Positions 54,356-63,992 of a stretch of DNA of 64,000 bases are shown piece after piece. Under the pieces are notes generated by a model. That model saw only the letters and a program-made list of their open reading frames with translations. It was not told where the DNA came from and searched no databases. Origin of the DNA: Marinomonas shanghaiensis (GTDB lineage Bacteria; Pseudomonadota; Gammaproteobacteria; Pseudomonadales; Marinomonadaceae); contig NZ_QGOK01000003.1 of assembly GCF_003259175.1 (NCBI RefSeq), forward strand, positions 310,001 to 374,000, given 5' to 3'. A program made the position numbers and the translations under genes. Each line of letters opens with the position of its first letter. Positions within the stretch are counted from its first letter, which is position 1.

Positions 54356-55717
54356 CTAAGCAATCCAAATCTGCTGGACGTTAACAAATTCGCGTATGCC
54401 TTGCGGACCAAGTTCACGACCATAGCCGGATTTACCAATGCCGCCTGATGGTAATCTAGGGTCGCTTTTTACAATGCCATTGACAGCAATTTGCCCAGAT
54501 TCCAGTGTCTCAATGGCTCGATCTATGGCCACTTGGCTGCTGGTCCAAATGCTGGCGCCTAAGCCGTATTCAGTGTTGTTTGCCAGTTCTAGCGCTTGAT
54601 CAATCGTATCAATCGGCGTCACGCTCAGCACAGGGCCAAAGGTTTCTTCTTCAAACACGGTCATGCCGGGTTTTACATCGACCAATAATGTCGGTGGATA
54701 AAAGAACCCCGAGCGAGAAGGCAAATCGCCTCCGGTTAAACAGCGAGCACCGGCGTCGATGCTTTCTGATACTTGGCGATGCAGTTGATCTCGCAAGTCT
54801 TCCCGAGCCAATGGGCCGAGATTATTGCTTTCGTCCCTTGGATCGCCACACTTGAGTTTGCTAAAGCGTTCTCGCAGCGCTTCACAAACTTCGTTGTAAA
54901 TGGATTTTTCAACAAACAAGCGCTTCACCGCAATACAAGATTGCCCTGCGTTGATCATGCGCGATAGGGTAATAATATCGAGCGCTTTCTCCAAATCGGC
55001 ATCGGCCATTAGGATGCAAGGATCAGAACCGCCCAGTTCCAATACCGCAGGCTTTAAGCCTGAGGCCGCTTGCGAGGCAATCGCCTGTCCCGCTTTACTG
55101 GAACCAGTAAAAGACACGGCTTTGACTTTTGGGTGGTCGATCATTTTACTGGCCACCGAGTTTGGTACTGGCAAATTGGCGACCACGTTTTCTGGCACGC
55201 CTGCTTGGTGAAAACATTCGACCAATTTGTGGGCCGTAGCTGGCACATTAGGATCTGCCTTGAGTACACAAGTATTGCCCGCCATTAACGCGGGTGCCAG
55301 AAAGCGCAATGCTAACCAAACAGGCGCATTCCAAGGCAATATGCCCAATACTGTGCCGAGAGGAGGGTATTGCACATAACTGTGGCTAGCGTCGGATTCC
55401 AGCGATTCTGACGCTAAAAACTTAGCACCGCTTTCTGCGTAATAATCGGCGCACCAGGCGCTTTTCTCTACTTCGGCCAGACCCTCTTTTATCGGCTTGC
55501 CCATTTCCAATGCCATTAAATTGGCCAGTTCGCTTTTATTTTCTCGCAATGTCGTTGCCACGGCTTTTAACACCGCGGTTCGTTTAGCAAAGCTTTTGGC
55601 TTTCCATTCGCTGAAGCCCTTCGCCACCTGATTGATGGTAGTGTGTGCCTGCTCTAAACTGAGTGACGGGCTGGCAGGCAAGGCTTGCCCAGTGGTTGGA
55701 TTAATGGTTTCTAGCAT
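54356..55717 (-). CDS. doeC: aldehyde dehydrogenase, probable aspartate-semialdehyde dehydrogenase DoeC
   Basis: A 453-aa ALDH from the ATG at 55717 (a GTG at 55723 is also possible), of the succinate-semialdehyde dehydrogenase subgroup. NAD-site SFTGSSKAGQAIASQA, the general base Glu in LELGGSDPCIL, the catalytic Cys in NAGQSCIAVKR, and EETFGPVLSV. In the Halomonas ectoine pathway DoeC oxidises aspartate semialdehyde to aspartate. The assignment rests mostly on its place directly after doeA; by sequence alone it could be GabD-like. Confidence 0.85.
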   Translation of the reverse strand: MLETINPTTGQALPASPSLSLEQAHTTINQVAKGFSEWKAKSFAKRTAVLKAVATTLRENKSELANLMALEMGKPIKEGLAEVEKSAWCADYYAESGAKFLASESLESDASHSYVQYPPLGTVLGILPWNAPVWLALRFLAPALMAGNTCVLKADPNVPATAHKLVECFHQAGVPENVVANLPVPNSVASKMIDHPKVKAVSFTGSSKAGQAIASQAASGLKPAVLELGGSDPCILMADADLEKALDIITLSRMINAGQSCIAVKRLFVEKSIYNEVCEALRERFSKLKCGDPRDESNNLGPLAREDLRDQLHRQVSESIDAGARCLTGGDLPSRSGFFYPPTLLVDVKPGMTVFEEETFGPVLSVTPIDTIDQALELANNTEYGLGASIWTSSQVAIDRAIETLESGQIAVNGIVKSDPRLPSGGIGKSGYGRELGPQGIREFVNVQQIWIA

Positions 55718-55729
55718 AATCACCTCGTA

Positions 55730-57007
55730 TTAGCTGGCTGCTTTCTCGGTTTGCTTAGGATTTGATTTGGTTTTCTTCGTGTCCTCTTTTATTGGTACGG
55801 TGCCAGACAAATCGATGCATTGTTTTTCCTGAGGAATTGCAACGGCGGATTTCACTGTGAAGTCCCGATCCATACTAAAGAAAGAGCGACAGCCGTCTTC
55901 GGTGATCTCAATAGTGTCTGAAATACCGCAAGTTTTGTTGCCTTCAATGCCCCACATCCACGGAATCATATGGAAGGTCATACCCGGTTTGAGCACCGCT
56001 GAATTACCTTGTTTTAAGCTGATGATATAACCTTCGTCCCAACTTGGCGGGAAGGCGATACCAATGGAATAGCCAGATCGGGTAATCAAACTCGCACCCA
56101 CTTGGTTGTCCATAATGATATTGCGCACCATGTTGTCCACGTCCGATACCGTCATGCCGGGTTGTACCACGCGGTGGATTTCATTGAGCGCGCGCTTCAT
56201 GACTTCTTGTGACTGATACATAGCATCGGATAATTCGCCCAGAATCACGGTGCGCATCATGGCAGTGTGATAACGGCGATAACAACCGCCCACCTCTAAG
56301 AAGACATGCTCGTTGGGTTGTACCGTACGACCTTCAAAAGTGGCGTGACCAATCATGGTACGTGGGCCAGAGGTGACGTAAGGCATGACGGCGGGTGTCT
56401 CTCCGCCTGCACGAAACATGGCCGCGGCGATTTCAGCGCCGATTTCATTTTCTGTAATGCCTGGACGACAAATCTCAATGCCCGCCTTCATACCAGCTTC
56501 GGTTGCGAGGGCGGCACGACGCATGATGGCGATTTCCTCTTGCGACTTACAGATTCGACCTTCTTCGACGATACCGAAGCAATCCATCAGCTTAGCGTTC
56601 TTCAAGGTAGTATGGATGCAATCCTGTTGGTACGCTGGGAAGAAGTAGCTGTTGCGCTCGTAACCAATGCGTTTGTCTGCCAAACCAAATTCGCGTAGGG
56701 CATCCACTAGCATTTGAATCGCATCGCCTGTGTCTGGGTAAGGACGAGTTAATTCGACCCAAGTGCGAGCAAAAATATTGGACTCTTCTAAGGCTCGCGT
56801 GATCATGAAGGGCTCTTTTTCGAGCGGGATCACCAGCGCCTGAAAAAAAGAATAGCCTGTGGTTTGGTAATCGGTTAGGTAAGTGATGTTTTCAGGATCA
56901 GTCACCACTACCGCGTCCAAACGACGCTCAGCAATGCGAGCGCGCAACTCGGCTAATCGGCGCTGATATTCAGCGAAAGTAAACGTCATATCGTCCCGTT
57001 CAATCAT
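55730..57007 (-). CDS. doeA: ectoine hydrolase DoeA
   Basis: A 425-aa M24 peptidase-like enzyme. The creatinase-type N-domain (about 1-165) is followed by the pita-bread domain with VTSGPRTMIGHATFEGRTVQPNEHVFLEVGG and RSGYSIGIAFPPSW. The usual metal-binding Asp pair is not conserved (FLEVGGCYRRYHTAMMRT), as in known DoeA/EutD proteins that work without metal. It opens the ectoine ring to N-acetyl-diaminobutyrate. A Lys/Pro-rich tail of about 25 residues is extra. Its start overlaps doeD by four bases. Confidence 0.92.
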   Translation of the reverse strand: MIERDDMTFTFAEYQRRLAELRARIAERRLDAVVVTDPENITYLTDYQTTGYSFFQALVIPLEKEPFMITRALEESNIFARTWVELTRPYPDTGDAIQMLVDALREFGLADKRIGYERNSYFFPAYQQDCIHTTLKNAKLMDCFGIVEEGRICKSQEEIAIMRRAALATEAGMKAGIEICRPGITENEIGAEIAAAMFRAGGETPAVMPYVTSGPRTMIGHATFEGRTVQPNEHVFLEVGGCYRRYHTAMMRTVILGELSDAMYQSQEVMKRALNEIHRVVQPGMTVSDVDNMVRNIIMDNQVGASLITRSGYSIGIAFPPSWDEGYIISLKQGNSAVLKPGMTFHMIPWMWGIEGNKTCGISDTIEITEDGCRSFFSMDRDFTVKSAVAIPQEKQCIDLSGTVPIKEDTKKTKSNPKQTEKAAS

Positions 57008-58263
57008 GCGGCTTCCTCCATTACAAAACGTACGGCATCTTTTAGAATATCCAAACCTTCGATCAGGTCTGCATCCGGTATGGTCAGTGGTGGAATGATC
57101 TTCAATACTCGACCACCGCTACCACACGCGCCCAGCATCAAGCCGTTTTTAAAGCAGCGTTGTACTACTTTGGCGGCTAGGTCACCGCTGCCCATGTCTA
57201 GGCCGAGAATCAAGCCTTTGCCACGCAGTTCTTTGGCGCTGTGTTCGCTCACTAAGGGTTCTAAAGCATGGCGAACGGTATTTACTTTTTCTGAGACTTC
57301 AGACATTAGCTTGTCGTCTTCAAAGTAGCTTAAAGCCACTTCACCGGCGACGAAGGATAAATTCTGTCCACGGAAGGTCCCAGTGTGTTCGCCTGGTGAC
57401 CAATGTTTGTCTAAATCAGGGTGCACCAAATTCATTGCCATTGGCGTACCCGCGCCACCAACCCCTTTGGCTAAAGTAATGATGTCTGGATTGATGCCCA
57501 TGTCATCAAAGCTGAAATACGAGCCAGTGCGGCCGCAGCCCACTTGAATGTCATCGACAATCAGTACAGAGCCAAACTCTTTTGCGAGTTTTTCCAGCTT
57601 CTGCATCCACTCTTTGCTAGCGACGTTAACACCGCCTTCCGCTTGGATGGTTTCGACCATAAAGGCCGCTGGTGGTTTGATGCCGCTTGAAGGGTCACGG
57701 TATTGGTGCCCTAAAGCATCTAATGCCGCAAGAGCCGATTCATGATCGTGTTCTTGATCGAACAACTCGTGGCTTACATGCAGCAAAGGCACGCCAGACG
57801 CTTGACGGAAATATTCGTTGGCCGTTGCGGCTAACGCCCCTAATGTCATGCCGTGAAAGCCTTGGCTAAAGGCGACAATGTTGTGACGGCCTGTGGCGTT
57901 ACGTGCCAGCTTCATCGCGGCCTCAACGGCGTTGGTGCCAGTGGGCCCCATAAACTGCATGCGATGGGGCATGTTGCGAGGTTTTAAAATCACATCGGTA
58001 AATTTCTGCATAAAATTGGCTTTGGCTTGGGTTTGCATGTCCAAGCTGTGCAGAACGCCATCTTTTTGCAGGTAATCGATCATGGCTTCTTTCATGTAGG
58101 GATTATTGTGCCCAAAGTTCAGCACTCCAGCGCCAGCGAAAAAATCAATGTATTCCTTGCCACTTTCATCCGTTTGGCGAGCGTTTTTTGCCGTAACAAA
58201 AACCGTTGGGTACGTGCGAGCGTAGGCTCGAATATTGGATTCTCGTTGTTCGAAAATAGTCAT
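57004..58263 (-). CDS. doeD: diaminobutyrate transaminase DoeD
   Basis: A 419-aa class III PLP aminotransferase from the ATG at 58263, where AGGAGACG precedes the start and the protein begins MTIFEQRESNIRAYARTYP as in EctB/DoeD. The PLP Lys is in TLAKGVGGAGTPMA, with IVDDIQVGCGRTGSYFSF upstream. In degradation it converts 2,4-diaminobutyrate to aspartate semialdehyde. EctB acts in synthesis and is similar, but no ectA/ectC genes are here and doeA/doeB2 flank it, so DoeD fits. Confidence 0.9.
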   Translation of the reverse strand: MTIFEQRESNIRAYARTYPTVFVTAKNARQTDESGKEYIDFFAGAGVLNFGHNNPYMKEAMIDYLQKDGVLHSLDMQTQAKANFMQKFTDVILKPRNMPHRMQFMGPTGTNAVEAAMKLARNATGRHNIVAFSQGFHGMTLGALAATANEYFRQASGVPLLHVSHELFDQEHDHESALAALDALGHQYRDPSSGIKPPAAFMVETIQAEGGVNVASKEWMQKLEKLAKEFGSVLIVDDIQVGCGRTGSYFSFDDMGINPDIITLAKGVGGAGTPMAMNLVHPDLDKHWSPGEHTGTFRGQNLSFVAGEVALSYFEDDKLMSEVSEKVNTVRHALEPLVSEHSAKELRGKGLILGLDMGSGDLAAKVVQRCFKNGLMLGACGSGGRVLKIIPPLTIPDADLIEGLDILKDAVRFVMEEAA

Positions 58264-58319
58264 AACGTCTCCTATCAACCTTTTTGTTATAGGTTGTTGG
58301 TTAGTGTTTTTTTTGGTTA

Positions 58320-59504
58320 TTACTGTTGTCGTGATTGCTTTGGTAGTGATTGATCGCCAAGGCCAGCAAGTTGGCAAAACCAACGGCAGACATCGGCAAT
58401 CAATCGATCGTTGAAATCGTAATGTGGACTGTGGCAAGCCACGTTGTGACCTTCACCGTCGTCGCTGCCAATCAAGGCAAACGCACCGGGAATCGCTTGC
58501 AAATAGTAGCTAAAATCTTCCGAGGCCATGATCGGCAAGGCTTGTCCGTGATTAAGTGTCTGTTCGCCATAAAGCGATTGCCAAACCTCACGGGCGTTTG
58601 TGGCTTGGTTTTTATGATTGATGGTCGCTTGGTAGCGAGTGTCATGTTGCACAACGCATTCCACACCGTAAGCCGCTGCTGTTTGCGTAGCGACATCGGT
58701 AATGTGTTGATTGATGAGTTGACGAGTCGCTTCGTCAGGGACACGAATGCTGCCGCTCAACATCGCTGTTTCTGGAATTACTGTGGGTGCCGTTCCGCCG
58801 TGTATTTGTGTGACACTGATCACCGCGGTGGACTGTGGGGCAATGCGTCGGCTGACAATTTGCTGCAACGCCACGTTTACCGCGCTGGCGGCTAACAGTG
58901 GATCAGCACACAATTCTGGTTGGCTGGCATGACCGCCACGGCCTTTGAATGTCATATTAAAAGTGCCGTTGCCGCACATGACAATATCGTCAGGGCAAGC
59001 AATGGTTCCGTAGGGAAGAGCTGGCCAATTATGCCAACCGTAAATAGCACTGACATTTTCCAGCGCGCCATCCTTGATCATTTCGCGGGCACCGTGAAAG
59101 CCTTCTTCGGCTGGCTGAAAGATGAGCGCCACAGGTTGAGGCAGCTCTTTTTCAAATTGCTTTAACCAGCGCGCCGTTGCCAACAAGGTCGCCGTATGTC
59201 CATCGTGACCGCAAGCATGCATGCAGCCTTGATTGACGGATTGCCATGCTTTACCTGTCTGCTCGTCAATTGGCAAAGCATCCATGTCACCACGCAAGGC
59301 GATTGCCGCGCCTTTGGCGTTTTTGTTCAGCCACGCGACCGTCCCAGTATCGGCACACGCGCGCCACGGAATATCCATCGCATCCAGTTGGCTGCGAACC
59401 AACGCCGCTGTACCTTTTTCTTGCCAACTTAACTCAGGATGAGCGTGTAATTGCTTACGCACTTTTTCAGCAAAGATAATGTTGTCTTGCCATGTGCTCT
59501 GCAT
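58320..59504 (-). CDS. doeB2: N-acetyl-diaminobutyrate deacetylase DoeB2 (M20 family)
   Basis: A 394-aa M20 amidohydrolase. Metal ligands are visible in CMHACGHDGHTATLL, QPAEEGFHGAREM and the C-terminal CHSPHYDFND. The dimerisation lid begins FKGRGGHASQPELCADPL. It removes the acetyl group from the product of DoeA. First gene of the leftward ectoine operon, with AGGGAGGC before the ATG. Other M20 aminoacylases look similar; context decides. Confidence 0.88.
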   Translation of the reverse strand: MQSTWQDNIIFAEKVRKQLHAHPELSWQEKGTAALVRSQLDAMDIPWRACADTGTVAWLNKNAKGAAIALRGDMDALPIDEQTGKAWQSVNQGCMHACGHDGHTATLLATARWLKQFEKELPQPVALIFQPAEEGFHGAREMIKDGALENVSAIYGWHNWPALPYGTIACPDDIVMCGNGTFNMTFKGRGGHASQPELCADPLLAASAVNVALQQIVSRRIAPQSTAVISVTQIHGGTAPTVIPETAMLSGSIRVPDEATRQLINQHITDVATQTAAAYGVECVVQHDTRYQATINHKNQATNAREVWQSLYGEQTLNHGQALPIMASEDFSYYLQAIPGAFALIGSDDGEGHNVACHSPHYDFNDRLIADVCRWFCQLAGLGDQSLPKQSRQQ

Positions 59505-60094
59505 AATGCCTCCCTGAAAGATATCGCAAAAAACTTTTTAATAATGAAAAACTGCATACAGTAGTAATTAAATATTTTCAGGGTTGCAAGTGCTTGAAAT
59601 TAAAATGACGTTAATAAAAACGCTAAATGGTCGAAAATAAAACTTAAAATCTTCAAAAAAAACGCTCAAAACAAACACATAGAGAAGTGTGTAAAAAATT
59701 CAAAAAAATCTTAAAATTCACATTTCAATCAATAAAATACACGTTTTTAAGTGCGCTAAAAAAGCGCGCTAACGCCCTATAAATAAGCGTTTAGCGATCA
59801 AATTATTCTCATTTTATTGGTGTTATGTCTAATGATTCGTTATGTAACGAATTTCATTTTTAAATGTTACATATCTAATTATTTTAGTATGGCCTATTTT
59901 TCATTTTGGCTTTTATATTGTAGAAATGTAAAAGGACTGAGAATAAGCTTAGATGGCGATGATGAAGAAATAATGTGCAGAGGCGTTGTTATTACTGACT
60001 AAATTGGATGGCAGAAAAGCGAAACTCTTTTTTCTCCCACTTTAAATTGAATTTAGGCTAAGGTGTATTCGTCTTTACATTTTTATGGTGATTT
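59505..60094. other. AT-rich divergent promoter region
   Basis: About 590 bases between doeB2 (leftward) and the LysR gene (rightward). It is strikingly AT-rich, with A-tracts and a small GCGCT/AGCGC hairpin near 59750-59770. A 61-codon ORF at 59817-60002 has no ribosome binding site or family features and is not called. The region should hold the operators for both directions. Confidence 0.5.
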
Positions 60095-61009
60095 ATGCAT
60101 AAACTACCGCCTCGCGCATTGGAGTACCTCAATGCTATTGCTAGGTACAAAACTCTGCGAAAAGCTGCCGCTAGACTAAATGTTGATCCTTCAGCAGTAA
60201 GTCGTCTATTGTCTCAGTTAGAAGAAAATTTGTTATTACCTATCTGGGATAGAACGAATAATCGTAATCCAATCACTCCTGCAGGAGAGGAGCTGCTTCA
60301 GTACTATCGAAAAATGTTTGCCAGTGAGCAGGCAACTTTATCGAGGATAGACGATTTACTGAACCTGAGAACTGGCGAAGTTCGCATTGCTGTAGGTGAG
60401 GGAATCTTAGGTGATCTTATTTCATCTTCATTGCAGTCATTTCTGGAAAAACATAAAGGAATCCAACTTTCAGTAGAAATGGCGGGAGCGCAAGACGCGG
60501 TACAACTACTTCAAGAGGAGCATATTGATTTTGCGTTAACCTATGCATCTGTGAATAACCCTAAGCTCTATTGTCATTTAGAAACCGGTCATCCCCTTGA
60601 GCTGATTGTGCCGCCAGGACATGCTTTAACTAAACTGGAAAGTCCTGTGACTTTTCATTCCGTTGCTGATTATCCATTCGCCCTTCTTGATAAATCGACT
60701 GGCATGGGGCGTTTGGTCGCGCTTGCTGAGGAGCTAAATCATTTAAAATTAACACCGCGTCTGCGAACCAACTCAGTTGCGGCATTGAAGAATTTTGTGA
60801 TGTCTGGCCTTGGCATTACTTTTATGCCGCTACTGACAGTACGTGAAGAAATTGAGCAAGGAAAAATTGTGGTTATTCCTATGGAAAGTAATATTTTTTC
60901 CCAAGCAAAAGTTCAGGTTTTAAGCATAGAGAGTAGAGAACTCACCCTTGCTGCTCAGGCTTTATTGAATCATCTTAGTGAAACAATGAAATTTTTAGCT
61001 CATAAATAG
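60095..61009 (+). CDS. LysR-family transcriptional regulator
   Basis: A 304-aa LysR protein. The N-terminal HTH (residues 3-62) reads LPPRALEYLNAIARYKTLRKAAARLNVDPSAVSRLLSQLE; the ligand domain follows (GEVRIAVGEGILGDLI, FVMSGLGITFMPLLTVREEI). It lies between the divergent ectoine operon and the TRAP operon, so it may control either or both. Known ectoine catabolic regulators are of MocR (EnuR) or AsnC (DoeX) type, so a LysR here would be unusual if confirmed. Confidence 0.92.
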   Translation: MHKLPPRALEYLNAIARYKTLRKAAARLNVDPSAVSRLLSQLEENLLLPIWDRTNNRNPITPAGEELLQYYRKMFASEQATLSRIDDLLNLRTGEVRIAVGEGILGDLISSSLQSFLEKHKGIQLSVEMAGAQDAVQLLQEEHIDFALTYASVNNPKLYCHLETGHPLELIVPPGHALTKLESPVTFHSVADYPFALLDKSTGMGRLVALAEELNHLKLTPRLRTNSVAALKNFVMSGLGITFMPLLTVREEIEQGKIVVIPMESNIFSQAKVQVLSIESRELTLAAQALLNHLSETMKFLAHK

Positions 61010-61156
61010 AGCGATAGATTTTGTTTTATTTTGAATGTTGATTTAATTGCAACGCTTTCATGCTTGTGATGTCAACAGCTCAAGTTTAAGTTGGTTGTGT
61101 GGATAATAAAATGATAGAAAAAACACATGACTTAACAATCATAAAGGAACTCAAAA

Positions 61157-62191
61157 ATGACAGTTATCAATCAAGTAGTAGGCAAAACTCGTTTGTTTAA
61201 AGCAATGGTATTGGGAGCGGCGATTTCATCCATGTCGTTTGCTCTCCAAGCTCAAACAATCAACCTAAGTTATAACGGTGCGGCTGATGTAGATAAGAAT
61301 GCTGTACATTTATTTGCGACGAATCTGCAAAAATTAGTAGATCAGAAAACCAATGGTGAGCTGACCTTAAAGCTTTATCCAAACAGCATGTTGGGTGAAG
61401 AGGAAGAGCGCATGGAGCAGGTATTAAATACTCCAAGTCTAAATGTTGCTTCTTTTGGTGGTGTTTCTCCTTTATTTCCTGAAATTTTTGTCAGTGCAAT
61501 TCCTTTCCTATTCAGTGATTTTGATCAAGCCCGTCAGTTTTTTGATGAAGGTAGTTACTGGAAAGCAGTGCAGAGCGAGTTTTATAAGCGCACTGGTGGA
61601 CACCTAATGGCCGTAGTGGAAGAGGGCGGTTTTCTTGCTTTTACCAATAACAAACACCCAATTAAATCTCCGAAAGATTTTGAAGGTCTTCGCTATCGTG
61701 CCATGGATAAAAGTCAGGTTGCTCTTTACAACGCATTTGGTGCGTCTGGTACACCAATCCCTTGGACAGAAGTTTATCTTGCACTAAAAACAGGTGTTGC
61801 TGATGGTCAGATGAATCCGCCTATGTACATTATTTTAGGCAGTTTATTTGAGGTACAAAAATACGCAACTTTGGCAAATATCCAATATTCAGACCAGTTC
61901 TTAGTAGGTAATGATGAATTGCTAAAAAGCTTATCAGCTAAAGACAAAGCGGCTTTATTAGAGGCTGTGAAAGAGGCTAATGACATCAACAGAAAAGCGG
62001 TGCAAAGTCAGGTTGAGTCTCGTATTGCTTTCTTGGAAGAGAAGGGGATGGAAGTATATCGCCCTTCGGCTGCAGAGTTAGAAGAGTTTCGTACAGTAGG
62101 TCAGCCTTCTTACTTCCAGTGGTTAGAAGAGGAAGGTATTGATCAAAAATGGGTCGATTTAGCATTAAAAGATGTAGGTTTTAATAAGTAA
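61157..62191 (+). CDS. TRAP transporter substrate-binding protein (DctP)
   Basis: A 344-aa periplasmic binding protein with signal peptide (about 1-33, ALQAQT). DctP hallmarks: LYPNSMLGEEEERMEQV, FPEIFVSAIPFLFSDFDQARQF, LRYRAMDKSQVALYNAFGASGTPIPWTEVYLALKTGVADGQMNPP (with the ligand Arg in LRYR). It is not obviously TeaA/UehA-like, so ectoine is only a guess from the neighbours. A GC-rich TTCG hairpin lies between it and dctQ. Confidence 0.93.
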   Translation: MTVINQVVGKTRLFKAMVLGAAISSMSFALQAQTINLSYNGAADVDKNAVHLFATNLQKLVDQKTNGELTLKLYPNSMLGEEEERMEQVLNTPSLNVASFGGVSPLFPEIFVSAIPFLFSDFDQARQFFDEGSYWKAVQSEFYKRTGGHLMAVVEEGGFLAFTNNKHPIKSPKDFEGLRYRAMDKSQVALYNAFGASGTPIPWTEVYLALKTGVADGQMNPPMYIILGSLFEVQKYATLANIQYSDQFLVGNDELLKSLSAKDKAALLEAVKEANDINRKAVQSQVESRIAFLEEKGMEVYRPSAAELEEFRTVGQPSYFQWLEEEGIDQKWVDLALKDVGFNK

Positions 62192-62204
62192 ATCCCATTT
62201 AGTT

Positions 62205-62222
62205 CGGCGCCTTCGGGCGCCG
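62205..62222 (+). promoter_or_regulatory. stable TTCG hairpin between dctP and dctQ
   Basis: CGGCGCC (62205-62211), TTCG loop, GGCGCCG (62216-62222). Such a stable stem after the binding-protein gene usually protects its mRNA and partly stops transcription, so that binding protein is made in excess over the membrane subunits. Confidence 0.75.
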
Positions 62223-62235
62223 TTACGAGGCAATT

Positions 62236-62721
62236 ATGACTCTGAATTCTATGCGTGCATCAGCGTATCGCTTGTTGTTGTTTATATCTGCATCCATTCT
62301 CGCTATGAATGTATTGCTTATTTTGTATAGCGTATTTACTCGCTATATTTTAAACCATTCGCCAATTTGGTCGGATGAACTTTCTCGGTATGGCATCATT
62401 GCCAGTGTCATGTTGGCGATGTCTTGCGCTTATGTAGACTCCCGGCACATGAGAGTCTCTTTTGTCGAACAAAATGTCGGTCGTACTGTTCGTCAGTTGA
62501 TTCGTATGTATCAATGGTTGGTCGTTTTGTGCGTCTCGTTATTTTTTACTTACGTAAGTGCACGTTACTCAATATCCATGGGTAAATTTGCCAGCATGAG
62601 TCTTGGCGTGAGTAAATCTATTCCTTTGTTATCTGTGCCTATTGGCTTTGGTGCATTGTTTCTGATGGTGCTTATAAAGGGACCATTTGTGCAGAATCAA
62701 GAGAGGAATGAAGCATGTTGA
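62236..62721 (+). CDS. TRAP transporter small membrane subunit (DctQ)
   Basis: A 161-aa membrane protein with four helices (LLLFISASILAMNVLLIL, ELSRYGIIASVMLAMSCAY, WLVVLCVSLFFTYVSA, SVPIGFGALFLMVLI). The IWSDELSRYG motif is typical of DctQ. It overlaps dctM by seven bases. Confidence 0.9.
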   Translation: MTLNSMRASAYRLLLFISASILAMNVLLILYSVFTRYILNHSPIWSDELSRYGIIASVMLAMSCAYVDSRHMRVSFVEQNVGRTVRQLIRMYQWLVVLCVSLFFTYVSARYSISMGKFASMSLGVSKSIPLLSVPIGFGALFLMVLIKGPFVQNQERNEAC

Positions 62722-63992
62722 TTGCTATTGTTGTTACCTTTTTAGTGAACATATTATTAGGTGTTCCATTATTTATTTGTCTTCTATTGGCATCATTAAT
62801 CGGCTTTTATTTTGTCGATTTTTCGTTAGCTTATCGCATGATTCCGCAACAGTTTTTTGGCGGTATTAATTCCTTTGCTTTAATGGCCATTCCGCTTTTT
62901 ATCTTTGCCGGTAACTTGATGAATTCCTCAGGATTGACGTCACAATTGATTCGTTTAGCGAACTCATTGGTCGGACATCTACGCGGTGGCTTGGGTTACG
63001 TTAATGTGGTCTCTAGCGTGTTTTTTGCCGGTGTGAATGGTTCGGCTGTGGCAGACACCTCTGCTCTTGGCTCGCTGCTGGTGCCCGCGATGAAAAAAGA
63101 AGGCTATTCGACTAGCTATGCAGCCGGTTTAACCGCAGCCAGTTCTTTGATTGGACCGATTATTCCACCCAGTATTTTCATGATTCTTTATGCGTCTTTG
63201 ACCAATACATCGGTGGGTGACTTGTTTCTTGCAGGTGTCATTCCAGGTCTATTGTTTGGCGGTGCATTTATCGTGATGAATTATCTGTATGCCAGAAAAG
63301 CGGGTTTACAAAGTCAAACGAAAAAATCCAGTTTTAAAGGCATTTTACAGGCTTTTTGGTATTCGGCCCCAGCCTTGATTGCGCCTTTTATCATTGTCTC
63401 TAGTATTGTTTTTGGTTTTGTTACACCCACTGAATCGGGTGCTTTAATTGTTGCTTACGCTTTGGTGCTGGGGGTGTTGAATCGTAGCTTATCCTCTGCC
63501 AAGCTTCGTGAAGCTCTGGTTGATACTGCTATTTTGACTGGTACCATCTTTGTCATTATTGCTGCGTCGTCTGTAGTTAGTTGGTTATTGGCTTACGCAC
63601 AATTACCTTCACAGCTCGCTATATATCTGGAGCCTTTTAAAAATAATCCGACAGTGGTGCTTTTGATTCTTAGCCTGATTACTTTTTTTATCGGTATGTT
63701 GATGGAAGAAGTATCTGCACTGATGTTACTTACACCGGTATTTTTTCCAGTGGCGATTGCCTCAGGTGTTGATCCTGTGCATCTTGGTGTGGTTATAACC
63801 ATAAATATCACCATTGCATTGATAACCCCGCCAATGGGAGCATGTGTTTTTGTTGCTGCTGCGGTGAGTAAAATTGAGATTACTGAGATGTTTAAAAGTA
63901 TTTGGCCGTTTGTGATGGTGGCTGTTTTTGCTCAGATCTTTGTTATTTGCTTCCCAAGCTTAACCTTACTATTACCGAGCATTTTTAATTGA
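62715..63992 (+). CDS. TRAP transporter large membrane subunit (DctM)
   Basis: A 425-aa membrane protein with about 12 helices and the TRAP-M motifs (AIPLFIFAGNLMNSSGLT, VVSSVFFAGVNGSAVADTSALGSLLVPAMKKEGY, IGPIIPPSIFMILYASL, ITPPMGACVFVAAAVSKI). It forms the ion-coupled transport channel with DctQ and uses the sodium gradient in known systems. It is complete and ends eight bases before the window end. Confidence 0.94.
   Translation: MLIAIVVTFLVNILLGVPLFICLLLASLIGFYFVDFSLAYRMIPQQFFGGINSFALMAIPLFIFAGNLMNSSGLTSQLIRLANSLVGHLRGGLGYVNVVSSVFFAGVNGSAVADTSALGSLLVPAMKKEGYSTSYAAGLTAASSLIGPIIPPSIFMILYASLTNTSVGDLFLAGVIPGLLFGGAFIVMNYLYARKAGLQSQTKKSSFKGILQAFWYSAPALIAPFIIVSSIVFGFVTPTESGALIVAYALVLGVLNRSLSSAKLREALVDTAILTGTIFVIIAASSVVSWLLAYAQLPSQLAIYLEPFKNNPTVVLLILSLITFFIGMLMEEVSALMLLTPVFFPVAIASGVDPVHLGVVITINITIALITPPMGACVFVAAAVSKIEITEMFKSIWPFVMVAVFAQIFVICFPSLTLLLPSIFN

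Noticed and set aside
57004..58437. 58-residue N-terminal extension of DoeD
   Set aside because: A strong ribosome binding site and the family N-terminus place the start at 58263; the extension overlaps doeB2 and has unusual composition.
59817..60002. 61-codon ORF in the doe/LysR spacer
   Set aside because: Hydrophobic by AT bias only, no ribosome binding site, no family pattern.
61157..63992. Calling the TRAP genes teaABC/uehABC
   Set aside because: The binding protein does not show clear TeaA/UehA-like segments; position next to doe genes is not enough to name the substrate.
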